A DNA stretch of 64,000 bases, taken from assembly GCA_039707655.1 (NCBI GenBank), contig CM077664.1, positions 28,694,781 through 28,758,780 of the forward strand, written 5' to 3'. The translations under genes were made by a program, and so were the position numbers. Source of the stretch: Elymus sibiricus. Lineage: Eukaryota; Streptophyta; Magnoliopsida; Poales; Poaceae. This document shows positions 23,870 to 34,512 of the stretch, piece by piece (the first letter of the stretch is position 1; each line of letters begins with the position of its first letter). Below the pieces are notes generated by a model. That model made no database searches. It saw only the letters and a list, made by a program, of their open reading frames with translations, and was not told the DNA's origin.

Positions 23870-24125
23870 CACTAGTACAAAACGGGCCTTTAGTCCCGGT
23901 TGGGAAGGGCCTCTAGTCCCGGGTCACCAACCGGGACAGCCCAATCGGGACTAAAGGCCCCCATCCTTTAGTCCCGGTTGGTCACAAACCAGGACTAAAG
24001 GCCCTCCACGTGGCCGCGCTCGTGCGCTGGGGCTGGGGACCTTTAGTCCCGGTTGGTGACACCAACCGGGACTAAATCCCTGCCACTTTAGTCCCGGTTA
24101 GTGACACCAACCGGGACTAAAGATT
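23870..24125. repeat. Subterminal repeat array, left end of inner CACTA
   Basis: Several inverted pairs of tttagtcccggttggt and accaaccgggactaaa, which could fold into hairpins. These are the likely binding sites for the element's own DNA-binding protein. A short ttagggg-rich stretch follows at 24124-24150. Confidence 0.9.
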
Positions 24126-24367
24126 TAGGGGTTTAGGGGTTTAGGGTTTATTGTTTATTTTTCCTTTTCATTTTGTGTTTTCCATTTAATTCTTTTTCAT
24201 TTCAAACATATTTTACGCTACTACGTATTGTACACGTTATGCATATATAATAAAATTTCTCGTAGAACATCATAGAATTTCTCGTACGACCATGCATACA
24301 CATATATATATATACAATTTGGTATATACAATTTCTCCTACAATTTGCAGATCATTACATGCAGACA

Positions 24368-25558
24368 TTAGGTGAAATGGTATACTCCGTCGGGAGATAT
24401 GACCTGCTCAAGCAAAAATCCCGCCATTTCCTCTTGAAGTGCTCGTATGCGGTCCTTTGGTAGGAGCCTATCCCGCATCTCCAACATCTTTAAAGAAGGA
24501 GATCAATATGAATATATTAGTTGTGTGTATATATATTAGATCATGATAAAAAAATGTGAATAGTGTTTACGTACCCAAAGATATCTTTCATCTTTGTTCT
24601 TTTCGGTAATAGAGCGAATGTTCTCGAAAACGTAGTATGCACATAGATTTGTCCTCTTTTACTGCCTCATACAGTACCTTACGAGAATAGAATTCAATCA
24701 GATAATAATCAAGCATGCATGATAATGGTATTGAAACTAGAATTAAAGAGATGCGCGGACGTAGCTAGTACTACTTAATTACCTTGCCCCGTCGCCATTT
24801 CAGCTGTGGTTTCCATTGACCGACAACCTCTTGGATGAACTTTTTCCAAACCCTGCCCGGCAAAGAAAATGAATAAAGGAGTTATTAATTACTTGATATC
24901 AGGAAATGAACTAAAGAGGCCGACATAGTGCGATAATGATTGAAATTACCTGTCGAGCATCAACTTCAGGCTTCTGTATTCTTCAGGGTCTTTACCTAGT
25001 GAGTCCAGTACTTCAACAGTTCCCTCGTCAACTGTAATGATTAGCAGGATCCAGTGGAATCTGCGCACACGTTTGTATAAGCGGGCATGCATAACTCATC
25101 AACTACACTTAACATCGAGTAAGAAAAAATAGAATTTGTAGTACAAGACAGTAACACTCACCTGAAGTTGTAAGGAAAAAGTATTTTGGTCTGGTATTTA
25201 GTTCCTTCAAAAACATTAGCAAGCTATTCTCTGTGTCTTTGGAGTAGTCTTGTATCGTATTTTCATTAACGGTATTTGGGTCAATGAACCCAATGCCATA
25301 GACTCCATCTCTGTTCATTTCAAAAATCTTCATTCTGCATAATACCATAGAAAAGAATATAGTGAGGATAATTACAGGCAATGAACGAGCTGAGCTAGAG
25401 ACTTAAATTACAGAAAGAAATCACTTATAGACAATAGCAACTGACGATAGATTTGTCGAGTGCGTCTTGATTGAATAACTGAAAAATTTCTGGAAATTCA
25501 ATCCACACATCATTTCCATGGAAGTAATGCTCTGGCTTGACTTTCACCATGAGGCTCT
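24368..25558 (-). pseudogene. CACTA second gene, 3' part with Ulp1/C48-like peptidase domain
   Basis: Exons on the minus strand continue the gene cut by Angela at 25558: MVKVKPEHYFHGNDVW and FQLFNQDALDKSIVSCYCL; then MKIFEMNRDGVYGIGFIDP and LNTRPKY; then FHWILLIITVDEGTVEVLDS; then VWKKFIQEVVGQWKPQLKW; then NLCAYYVFENIRS; then LLPKDRIRALQEEMAGFLLE ending at the stop 24368-24370. The order His (25051-25056), Asp (25003-25005), Cys (24641-24643) fits the catalytic triad of Ulp1-type (C48) cysteine peptidases, a domain known from plant CACTA and Mutator elements. Exon borders with AG and GT can be seen. A stop just before the Cys exon core and a small frameshift near KYF make this copy broken. 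What the domain does for the transposon is not established. Confidence 0.82.
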
Positions 25559-26016
25559 TGATGGGGAACGTTGCATGGGAAACAAAAATTTTCCTATGCA
25601 CACACAAGATCTATCCATGGTGATGAGCATCTACGAGAGGGAGAGTGAATCTACATACCCTTGTAGATCGCTAAGCGGAAGCGTTAAGAAACGCGGTTGA
25701 TGTAGTCGAACGTCTCTGCGATCCAAATCGCAAGTCGTCCCTCGATCCGATCACGAACTAGTGCCGAACGGACGGCACCTCCGCGTTCAACACACGTACG
25801 GCTTGATGACGCCTTCACCTCCTCGATCCAGCGAGCGATGGTGAAGTAGTAGATGAGTTTCGGCAGCACGACGGCGTGGTGATGGTGGTGAGGAACAATC
25901 TCTGCAGGGCTTCGCCAAGCACTACGGAGATTATGACGGGAGGAACTAGAGGGTTAGAATTGCCGACACACGGCTTGGGAAATCTTAATGTATCCCGTGT
26001 GCTAGCCCTTCCCCTC

Positions 26017-26024
26017 TATTTATA
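26017..26024 (-). promoter_or_regulatory. TATA box in Angela LTR
   Basis: Minus strand reads TATAAATA followed by gaggggaaggg. The matching site in the 5' LTR, which would drive the element, lies at 33149-33156. The palindromic array is about 120 bp upstream. Confidence 0.55.
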
Positions 26025-26144
26025 TGTTGAGCCTTGGGGTCTAAACTTGGAGTAAAAGCCTCCTCCAGGTCGGTTTTGCCCGCACAAGGTCGGTTTGGCC
26101 CGCAGGGAAAGAGTCCAACTCGGATTCGAGCAGTATCGCGCACA

Positions 26145-26250
26145 AGCGGTAGTACCGCTCACGAGCGGTAGTACCGCTTGAGCGGTAGTACCGCTTGAGC
26201 GGTAGTACCGCTTGCGCGGTAGTACTGCCTTACCAACGGTAGTACCGCTT
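26145..26250. repeat. Palindromic array agcggtagtaccgct, six copies
   Basis: Six units of the perfect or near-perfect palindrome agcggtagtaccgct, separated by short spacers. The other LTR has five. It lies upstream of the LTR TATA box. Confidence 0.9.
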
Positions 26251-27446
26251 AAGGCAGCAGCAAAACTTCCTTTTGCACTTTCCAATACCTCGTGGGCTTT
26301 ACCCCTTTGGCCTATATAAAGTGTTGCTGCACCCGAACACTTCGGTAAACATCCGGAACCTCTTCCGGTGAATTCCGGAACCCTTCCGGAGATCAAAACA
26401 CTATTATCACATATATTAATCTTTACCTCCGGACTCTTCCGGAGACCCTCGTCATGTCCGGGATCTTATTCGGGACTCCGAACAACCTTCGGTCACCAAC
26501 ACAATAACTCAACTATACTAATCGTCACCAAACGTTAAGTGTGTAGACCCTGCGGGTTCGAGAACTATGTAGACATGACCGAGACACCTCTACGATCAAT
26601 AACCAATAGCGGGACCTGGATGCCCATATTGGCTCCTACATATTCTACGAAGATCTTTATCGGTCGAACCTCTATGTCAAGGATTCAGTTAATCCCGTAT
26701 ACTGTTCCCTTTGTTCTTCGGTATGTTACTTGCCCGAGATTCGATCGTCGGCATCTCTATACCTAGTTCAATATCGTTACTGGCAAGTCTCTTTACTCGT
26801 TCCGTAATACAAGATCTCGTGGCTAACACTTTAGTCACATTGCTTGCAAGGCTCATTGTGATGTTGTATTACCGAGTGGGCCCTGAGATACCTCTCTATC
26901 ACACGGAGTAACAAATCCCAGTCTTGATCCATGCCAGCCCAACAGACACCCTCGGAGATACCTGTAGAGTACCTTTATAGTCACCCAGTTATGTTGCGAC
27001 GTTTGATACACACAAGGTACTCCTCCGATGTCAGGGAGTTGCATGATCTCATGGTCATAGGAACAGATACTTGACATGCAGAAAACAATAGGAATAAACT
27101 GACACGATCATATCCTACGTTCGTAGTTTGGGTCTTGTCCATCACATCATTCTCCTAATGATGTGATCCCGTTATCAAATGACATCTCATGTCCAAGGCT
27201 AGGAAACCTTCACCATCTTTTGATCAACGAGCTAGTCAACTAGAGGCTTACTAGGGACACAGTGTTGTCTATGTACCCACACATGTATTTGAGTTTCCAA
27301 TCAATACAATTATAGCATGGATAATAAACGATTATCATGAACAAGGAAATATAATAATAACCAATTTATTATTGCCTCTAGGGCATATTTCCAACAGTCT
27401 CCCACTTGCACTAGAGTCAATAATCTAGTTCACATCACTATGTGAT

Positions 27447-29594
27447 TTACATTGTAATGAATCGAACACCCATGCAGTTCTGGTGTTGTTCATGTTTAGC
27501 CCTTGGAAGAGGTTTAGTCATCGGATCTGCAACATTCAGATCCGTGTGTACTTTGCAAATATTTATGTCGTCCTCCTTGATGTAATCGCGGATGGAATTG
27601 AAACGTCGCTTTATGTGTCTGGTACTCTTGTGAAATCTTGGTTCCTTGGCTAGAGCAATGGCACCAGTATTATCACAAAACAGAGTCTTTGGGTTAAGCG
27701 CACTAGGCACTACTCCAAGATCTGTCATGAACTCCTTCATCCAGACACCTTCCTTCGCCGCCTCCGAGGCAGCGATGTACTCCGCTTCGCATGTAGAATC
27801 AGCTACCACGCTTTGCTTGGAACTGCACCAGCTAACTGCACCCCCATTAAGAATAAATACGTATCCGGTTTGTGACTTAGAGTCATCCGGATCAGTGTCA
27901 AAGCTTGCATCGACGTAACCCTTTACGACGAGCTCTTGATCACCTCCATAAACGAGAAACATGTCCTTTGTCCTTTTCAGGTACTTCAGGATATTCTTGA
28001 CCGCCGTCCAGTGTTCCATTCCTGGATCACTTTGAAACCTTCCGACCATACTTATGGCAAGGCTGACATCGGGTCTTGTGCACAGCATTGCATACATGAT
28101 AGAGCCTATGGCTGAAGCATAGGGGATGACACTCATCTTTTCTCTATCTTCTGCAGTCACTGGGCATTGAGTTTTACTCAACTTCACACCTTGCAATACA
28201 GGCAAGAACCCCTTCTTGGACTGATCCATTTTGAACTTCTTCAAAACTTTGTCAAGGTATGTGCTTTGTGGAAGTCCTATTAAGCGTCTCGATCTATCTC
28301 TATAGATCTTGATGCCTAATATGAAAGCAGCTTCTCCTAGGTCCTTCATTGAAAAACTCTTGTTCAAATATCCCTTCACGCTTTCCAACATTTCTATATT
28401 GTTTCCAATCAGTAATATGTCATCCACATATAATATTAGAAACGCTATAGAGCTCCCACTCACTTTCTTGTAAATACAAGCTTCTCCGTAAACTTGTATA
28501 AACTCGAACGCTTTGATCACCTCATCAAAGCGAAGATTCCAACTCCGAGATGCTTGCACCAGTCCATAAATGGATCGCTGGAGTTTGCAAACTTTGTCAG
28601 CATTCTCTGGATCGACAAAACCTTCTAGTTGCATCATATACAACTCTTCCTTAAGGAAACCATTAAGGAACGCTGTTTTGACATCCATGTGCCAAATTTC
28701 ATAATCGAAAAAGGCAGCTATTGCTAACATGATTCTGACGGACTTAAGCATCGCTACGGGTGAGAAGGTCTCATCGTAGTCAACTCCTTGAACTTGTGAA
28801 AAACCCTTTGCCACAAGTCGAGCTTTATAGACGGTGACATTACCGTCCGCGTCTGTCTTCCTCTTAAAGATCCATTTGTTCTGAATGGCCTTACGCCCTT
28901 CAGGTAATACTTCCAAAGTCCATACTTTGTTTTCATACATGGATCCCATCTCGGATTTCATGGCCTCTAACCACTTCTCGGAATCCGGGCCCATCATCGC
29001 TTCTCCATAGCTCGTAGGTTCATCGTTGTCCAACAACATGACCTCTAAGACAGGGTTGCCGTACCAGTCAGGAGCAGTATGCGTCCTTGTCGACCTACGA
29101 GGTTCGATAGCAACTTGATCCAAAGCTTCATGATCATCATCATTAACTTCCTCTTCAGCTGATGTAGGCTCTACAGAAACATCTTTCTGCGCTGCGCTAC
29201 TTTCAGGTTGACGTAAAGGTTCAACAACCTCATCAAGTTCTATCTTCCTCCCACTCAATTCTTTCGAGAGAAACTCTTTCTCAAGAAATGTTCCGTTTTT
29301 AGCGACAAACACTTTGCCTTCGGATCTGAGGTAGAAGGTATACCCAACTGTCTCTTTTGGGTATCCTATGAAGACGCATTTCTCCGCTTTGGGTTCCAGC
29401 TTTTCAGGCTGAAGCTTTTTGACATAAGCATCACATCCCCAAACTTTAAGAAACGACAGCTTTGGTTTCTTGCCAAACCAAAGTTCATATGGCGTCGTCT
29501 CAACGGATTTCGATGGTGCCCTATTTAAAGTGAATGCAGCTGTCTCTAATGCATGACCCCAAAACGATAGTGGCAAATCGGCAAGAAACATCAT
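27447..29594 (-). CDS. pol: Angela pol, 3' part: integrase end, RT, RNase H
   Basis: This frame of 715 codons directly continues the gag-integrase frame after a single TGA at 29598-29600. It contains the integrase C-terminal part (LSFWGHALETAAFTLNR and KKPKLSFLKVWGCDAYVKK), a linker, reverse transcriptase ([38 protein letters not shown], and the active-site YVDDILLIG), and RNase H (KGYVDASFDTDPDDSKSQTG, CEAEYIAASEA). It ends just before the polypurine tract beside the 3' LTR. Apart from the upstream stop I see no break. It is copia type because integrase precedes RT. Confidence 0.93.
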   Translation of the reverse strand: MMFLADLPLSFWGHALETAAFTLNRAPSKSVETTPYELWFGKKPKLSFLKVWGCDAYVKKLQPEKLEPKAEKCVFIGYPKETVGYTFYLRSEGKVFVAKNGTFLEKEFLSKELSGRKIELDEVVEPLRQPESSAAQKDVSVEPTSAEEEVNDDDHEALDQVAIEPRRSTRTHTAPDWYGNPVLEVMLLDNDEPTSYGEAMMGPDSEKWLEAMKSEMGSMYENKVWTLEVLPEGRKAIQNKWIFKRKTDADGNVTVYKARLVAKGFSQVQGVDYDETFSPVAMLKSVRIMLAIAAFFDYEIWHMDVKTAFLNGFLKEELYMMQLEGFVDPENADKVCKLQRSIYGLVQASRSWNLRFDEVIKAFEFIQVYGEACIYKKVSGSSIAFLILYVDDILLIGNNIEMLESVKGYLNKSFSMKDLGEAAFILGIKIYRDRSRRLIGLPQSTYLDKVLKKFKMDQSKKGFLPVLQGVKLSKTQCPVTAEDREKMSVIPYASAIGSIMYAMLCTRPDVSLAISMVGRFQSDPGMEHWTAVKNILKYLKRTKDMFLVYGGDQELVVKGYVDASFDTDPDDSKSQTGYVFILNGGAVSWCSSKQSVVADSTCEAEYIAASEAAKEGVWMKEFMTDLGVVPSALNPKTLFCDNTGAIALAKEPRFHKSTRHIKRRFNSIRDYIKEDDINICKVHTDLNVADPMTKPLPRAKHEQHQNCMGVRFITM

Positions 29595-29597
29595 AGA

Positions 29598-31430
29598 TCA
29601 CACCATATCCAATAAGGTTCGATTACGACGTTCGGACACACCATTACGCTGTGATGTTCCAGGCGGTGTCAATTGTGAAACAATTCCACACTGTCTTAAG
29701 TGACTGCCAAACTCATAACTCAGATATTCTCCTCCTCGATCAGATCGTAGGAATTTAATCTTCTTGTTACGATGATTCTTAACTTCACTCTGAAATTGTT
29801 TGAACTTTTCAAATGTTTCAGACTTGTGTTTCATTAAGTAAATATACCGATATCTACTTAAGTCATCAGTGAAGGTGAGAAAGTAACGATAACCACCGCG
29901 CGCCTCAATACTCATCGGACCGCACACATCAGTATGTATGATTTCCAATAAGTCACTTGCCCGTTCCATTGTTCCAGAGAACGGCGTTTTAGTCATCTTG
30001 CCCATGAGGCATGGCTCACATGTGTCAAGTGATTCAAAATCAAGTGACTCCAAAAGTCCATCAGCATGGAGCTTCCTCATGCATTTTACGCCAATATGAC
30101 CTAAACGGCAGAGCCACAAGAAAGTGGTATTATCATTATCAATTCTACATCTTTTGGCATCAATGTTATGAACATGTGTATCATTACTATCGAGATTCAA
30201 TAAGAATAAACCCCTCACATTGGGTGCATGACCATAAAAGATATTACTCATATAAATAGAACAACCATTATTCTCTAATTTAAATGAGTAACCGTCTCGC
30301 AATAAACAAGATCCAGATATAATGTTCATGCTTAACGCAGGCACTAAATAACAATTATTCAGGTTCATCACTAATCCCGATGGTAATCGAAGAGCGAGCG
30401 TGCCGACGGCGATCACATCAACCTTGGAACCATTTCCCACGCGCATCGTCACTTCGTCCTTTTTCAGCCTCCGTCTATTCCGCAGTTCCTGTTTTGAGTT
30501 GCAAATATGAGCAACCGCACCGGTATCAAATACCCAGGCACTACAACGAGAGTTGGTAAGGTACACATCAATAACATGTATATCATATATACCTTGTTTG
30601 TTGTTGGCCGCCTTCTTGTCAGCCAAATACTTGGGGCAGTTCCGCTTCCAGTGTCCAGTTCCCTTGCAATGAAAGCACACAGTTTCTGGTTTGGGTCCAG
30701 CCTTGGGTTTCTTCACGAGAGGAGCAACTGCTTTGCCACTCTTCTTGGAGTTACCCTTCTTACCCTTGCCATTTTTTTTGAAACTAGTGGTTTTATTGAC
30801 CATCAACACTTGATGCTCCTTCTGAATTTCAGACTCAGCGGCTTTCAGCATCGCAAACAGCTCGGCGACTGACTTGTTCATCCCGTGCATGTTATAGTTC
30901 AACACGAAGCTCTTGTAGCTAGGTGGCAATGATTGAAGAACTCTGTCAGTGATAGCCTCTGGCGGAAGGGGCATCCCCAATTCAGCCAGACGGGTGGAGT
31001 ACCCAGACATTCTGAGTACGTGATCACTGATAGACCCGTTCTCCTCCATCTTGCAAGCATAGAACTTATCGGAGATCTCATATCTCTCGATCCGGGCATT
31101 CTTCTGAAAGATAAACTTCAACTCCTGGAACATCTCATATGCTCCATGACGTTCAAAACATCTTTGAAGTCCCAGTTCTAAGCCATACAATATTGCACAT
31201 TGAACTATTGAGTAATCTTCAAAACGAGCCTGCCAGGCGTTCACAACGTCTAGAGACTCAACTGGAGCGGGTGGATCACCAAGCGGTGCATCAAGGACAT
31301 AAGCCTTCTGGGAAGCCGTAAGGATAATCCTTAGATTACGGGCCCAGTCCACAAAGTTACTTCCATCATCTTTCAACTTAGCTTTCTCTAGGAACGCATT
31401 AAAATCCAGGGGTGCTACTGCGCGAGCCAT
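29598..31430 (-). CDS. gag-pol: Angela gag, protease and integrase N-terminal part
   Basis: 610 codons starting MARAVAPLDFNAFLEKAKL. A copia-type Gag (EMFQELKFIFQKNARIERYE, SLPPSYKSFVLNYNMHG) is followed by a zinc knuckle CFHCKGTGHWKRNC, a protease with WVFDTGAVAHIC, a GAG-pre-integrase/zinc region (LCRLGHIGVKCM, CEPCLMGK), and the integrase core with acidic residues in IHTDVCGPM, LRSDRGGEY and NGVSERRNRT. It ends at an in-frame TGA right after TLLDMV, where the related copy at 62290 has a sense codon. A C-to-T change of a CGA codon would explain it, but a different original codon is possible. The rest of pol continues in the same frame. Confidence 0.93.
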   Translation of the reverse strand: MARAVAPLDFNAFLEKAKLKDDGSNFVDWARNLRIILTASQKAYVLDAPLGDPPAPVESLDVVNAWQARFEDYSIVQCAILYGLELGLQRCFERHGAYEMFQELKFIFQKNARIERYEISDKFYACKMEENGSISDHVLRMSGYSTRLAELGMPLPPEAITDRVLQSLPPSYKSFVLNYNMHGMNKSVAELFAMLKAAESEIQKEHQVLMVNKTTSFKKNGKGKKGNSKKSGKAVAPLVKKPKAGPKPETVCFHCKGTGHWKRNCPKYLADKKAANNKQGIYDIHVIDVYLTNSRCSAWVFDTGAVAHICNSKQELRNRRRLKKDEVTMRVGNGSKVDVIAVGTLALRLPSGLVMNLNNCYLVPALSMNIISGSCLLRDGYSFKLENNGCSIYMSNIFYGHAPNVRGLFLLNLDSNDTHVHNIDAKRCRIDNDNTTFLWLCRLGHIGVKCMRKLHADGLLESLDFESLDTCEPCLMGKMTKTPFSGTMERASDLLEIIHTDVCGPMSIEARGGYRYFLTFTDDLSRYRYIYLMKHKSETFEKFKQFQSEVKNHRNKKIKFLRSDRGGEYLSYEFGSHLRQCGIVSQLTPPGTSQRNGVSERRNRTLLDMV

Positions 31431-32675
31431 GATCTACAACATAAATATTGCAAAAACAACTTAGACTATTGTTCTAGATAATGAGTTTAGTTAATCATAT
31501 TTCTTAAAAAAAAACTCCCACTCAAATTGACATCCCTCCGATCATTCGAGTGTAACATGATCCAAATCCACCAACTCAAGTCCGATCATCACGTGAGTTG
31601 AGGTGGTTTCAATGGTGAACATCTTCATGTTGATCATATCTACTATATGACTCATGTTCGACCTTTCGGTCTCTTGTGTTCCGAGGCCATGTCTGTACAT
31701 GCTAGGCTCGTCAAGTTTAACCCGAGTGTTCCGCACGCGCAACACTGGCTTGCACCCATTGTATGTGAACGTAGAGTCTATCACACCCGATCATCATGTG
31801 GTGTCTCGAAACGACAAACTTTCGCAACGGTGCACACTCGGGGAGAACACAATTTTATCTTGAAATTTAAGTGAGGGATCACCTTATAATGCTACCGTCG
31901 TCCTAAGCAAAATAAGATGCATAAAAGGATTAACATCACATGCAAATCATAAGTGACATGATATGGCCATGAACTTGTGCTTTTGATCTCCATCTCCAAA
32001 GCACCGGCATGATCTCCATCGTCACCGGCATGACACCATGATCTCCATCATCTTGATCTCCATCAACGTGTCGCCATGAGGTTGTCGCGCCGACTGTTGC
32101 TTCTATGACTATAGATAACTCATAGCGAAAAAGTAAAGCAAAAACGGCGAAAATAATTAAAGACAACTCTATGGCTCCTGCCAGTTGCCGTAGTCATCGA
32201 CATGCAAGTCATGATATTCTATACAACACATGATCATCTCATACATCACATATATCTCATCATGTTATTGGCCATATCACATCACAACATACCCTGCAAA
32301 AACAAGTTAGACGTCCTCTAATTGTTGTTGCAAGTTTTACGTGGCTGCTACGGGTTTGCAAGAACCGTTCTTACCTACGCAAAACCACAACGTGGTGTAG
32401 TGATTGCTTTTTGATCTTCTAAAAGAACCCTCTTCATTGAAATCGATTCAACTAAAGTGAGAGAGACAGACACCCGCTAGCCATCTTTATGCAACGAAGT
32501 TACATGTCAGTTGAAGGAACCGGTCTCTCGTAAGCGTACGAGTAATGTTGGTCCGGGCCGATTCATCTCACAATACCGCCGAATCAAGTATCAACTAGTA
32601 ACGGCAACCAATATGTATACACCCACGCCCACAACTCGTTTGTGTTCTACTCGAGATCTCATCTACTCATAGACC
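31431..32675 (-). other. Angela untranslated leader
   Basis: About 1.2 kb lies between the primer site and the gag start. I see no conserved frame. It probably holds the dimerisation and packaging region of the element RNA, by analogy with BARE1. Confidence 0.5.
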
Positions 32676-32689
32676 TAGCTCAGATGCCA
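32676..32689 (-). other. Angela primer binding site
   Basis: Minus strand reads TGGCATCTGAGCT one base after the 5' LTR, an altered form of the TGGTATCAGAGC site complementary to initiator-Met tRNA. Confidence 0.7.
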
Positions 32690-32690
32690 C

Positions 32691-34512
32691 TGATGGGGAA
32701 CGTTGCATGGGAAACAAAAATTTTCCTATGCACACACAAGATCTATCCATGGTGATGAGCATCTACGAGAGGGAGAGTGAATCTACATACCCTTGTAGAT
32801 CGCTAAGCGGAAGCGTTAAGAAACGCGGTTGATGTAGTCGAACGTCTCCGCGATCCAAATCGCAAGTCGTCCCTCGATCCGATCACGAACTAGTGCCGAA
32901 CGGACGGCACCTCCGCATTCAACACACGTACGGCTTGATGACGCCTTCACCTCCTCGATCCAGCGAGCGATGGTGAAGTAGTAGATGAGTTCCGGCAGCA
33001 CGACGGCGTGGTGATGGTGGTGATGAACAATCTCTGCAGGGCTTCGCCAAGCAGTACGGAGATTATGACGGGAGGAACTAGAGGGTTAGGATTGCCGGCA
33101 CACGGCTTGGGAAATCTTAATGTATCCCGTGTGCTAGCCCTTCCCCTCTATTTATATGTTGAGCCTTGGGGTCTAAACTTGGAGTAAAAGCCTCCTCCAG
33201 GTCGGTTTTGCCCGCACAAGGTCGGTTTGGCCCGCAGGGAAAGAGTCCAACTCGGATTCCAGCAGTATCGCGCACAAGCGGTAGTACCGCCCACGAGCGG
33301 TAGTACCGCTTCACAGCGGTAGTACCGCTTGCACGGTAGTACTGCCTTACCAATGGTAGTACCGCTTAAGGCAGCAGCAAAACTTCCTTTTGCACTTTCC
33401 AATACCTCGTGGGCTTTACCCCTTTGGCCTATATAAAGTGTTGCTGCACCCGAACACTTCGGTAAACATCCGGAACCTCTTCCGGTGAATTCCGGAACCC
33501 TTCCGGAGATCAAAACACTATTATCACATATAATAATCTTTACCTCCGGACTCTTCCGGAGACCCTCGTCATGTCCGGGATCTTATCCGGGACTCCGAAC
33601 AACCTTCGGTCACCAACACAATAACTCAACTATACTAATCGTCACCAAACGTTAAGTGTGTAGACCCTGCGGGTTCGAGAACTATGTAGACATGACCGAG
33701 ACACCTCTACGATCAATAACCAATAGCATGACCTGGATGCCCATATTGGCTCCTATATATTCTACGAAGATCTTTATCGGTCGAACCTCTATGTCAAGGA
33801 TTCAGTTAATCCCGTATGCTGTTCCCTTTGTTCTTCGGTATGTTACTTGCCCGAGATTCGATCGTCGGCATCTCTATACCTATTTCAATCTCGTTACTGG
33901 CAAGTCTCTTTACTCGTTCCGTAATACAAGATCTCGTGGCTAACACTTTAGTCACATTGCTTGCAAGGCTCATTGTGATGTTGTATTACCGAGTGGGCCC
34001 TGAGATACCTCTCTGTCACACGGAGTAACATATCCCAGTCTTGATCCATGCCAACCCAACAGACACCCTCGGAGATACCAGTAGAGCACCTTTATAGTCA
34101 CCCAGTTACGTTGCGACGTTTGATACACACAAGGTACTCCTCCGATGTCAGGGAGTTGCATGATCTCATGGTCATAGGAACAGATACTTGACATGCAGAA
34201 AACAATAGCAATAAACTGACACGATCATATGCTACGTTCGTATTTGGGTCTTGTCCATCACATCATTCTCCTAATGATGTGATCCCGTTATCAAATGACA
34301 TCTCATGTCCAAGGCTAGGAAACCTTCACCATCTTTTGATCAACGAGCTAGTCAACTAGAGGCTTACTAGGGACACAGTGTTGTCTATGTACCCACACAT
34401 GTATTTGAGTTTCCAATCAATACAATTATAGCATGGATAATAAACGATTATCATGAACAAGGAAATATAATAATAACCAATTTATTATTGCCTCTAGGGC
34501 ATATTTCGAACA
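32691..34512 (-). repeat. Angela 5' LTR (1822 bp)
   Basis: Near-identical to 25559-27396. It ends cgaaca at 34512, next to the TSD gctct. Five palindromic array units lie at 33277-33367. The 16-bp length difference from the other LTR matches one array unit plus spacer. Confidence 0.95.
33277..33367. repeat. Palindromic array in 5' LTR, five copies
   Basis: Five units related to agcggtagtaccgct, the first and last two slightly altered. The equivalent array in the 3' LTR has six. Confidence 0.88.

Larger units (their letters stand above)
25559..27396 (-). repeat. Angela 3' LTR (1838 bp)
   Basis: On the minus strand it starts TGTTGGAAATATGCCC at 27396 and ends at 25559. It contains a palindromic array at 26145-26250 and a TATA box at about 26017-26024. 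It differs from the other LTR by scattered substitutions and one array unit. Confidence 0.95.
25559..34512 (-). mobile_element. Angela/BARE1/WIS-type Ty1/copia retrotransposon, TSD gctct
   Basis: A complete 8954-bp element with two LTRs, an imperfect Met-tRNA primer site, gag-pro-integrase and RT-RNase H coding. The target duplication gctct lies at 25554-25558 and 34513-34517. It sits inside the second gene of the inner CACTA, in the same orientation as that gene. The coding region is nearly intact, with one in-frame TGA. The two LTRs are highly similar, so this is one of the youngest insertions in the window. Confidence 0.96.

Noticed and set aside
24124..24150. Telomere-like tttagggg repeats
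   Set aside because: Only about four units with an extra G, located just inside a CACTA subterminal array; part of the transposon end, not an interstitial telomere.
26145..26250. Regularly spaced palindromes that could suggest a CRISPR array
   Set aside because: They lie inside a plant LTR, spacers are only a few bases, and the same array occurs in the other LTR.
34426..34512. C-terminal 29 residues of the 564-codon frame
   Set aside because: They are translated from Angela LTR sequence beyond the insertion junction, not part of the CACTA protein.
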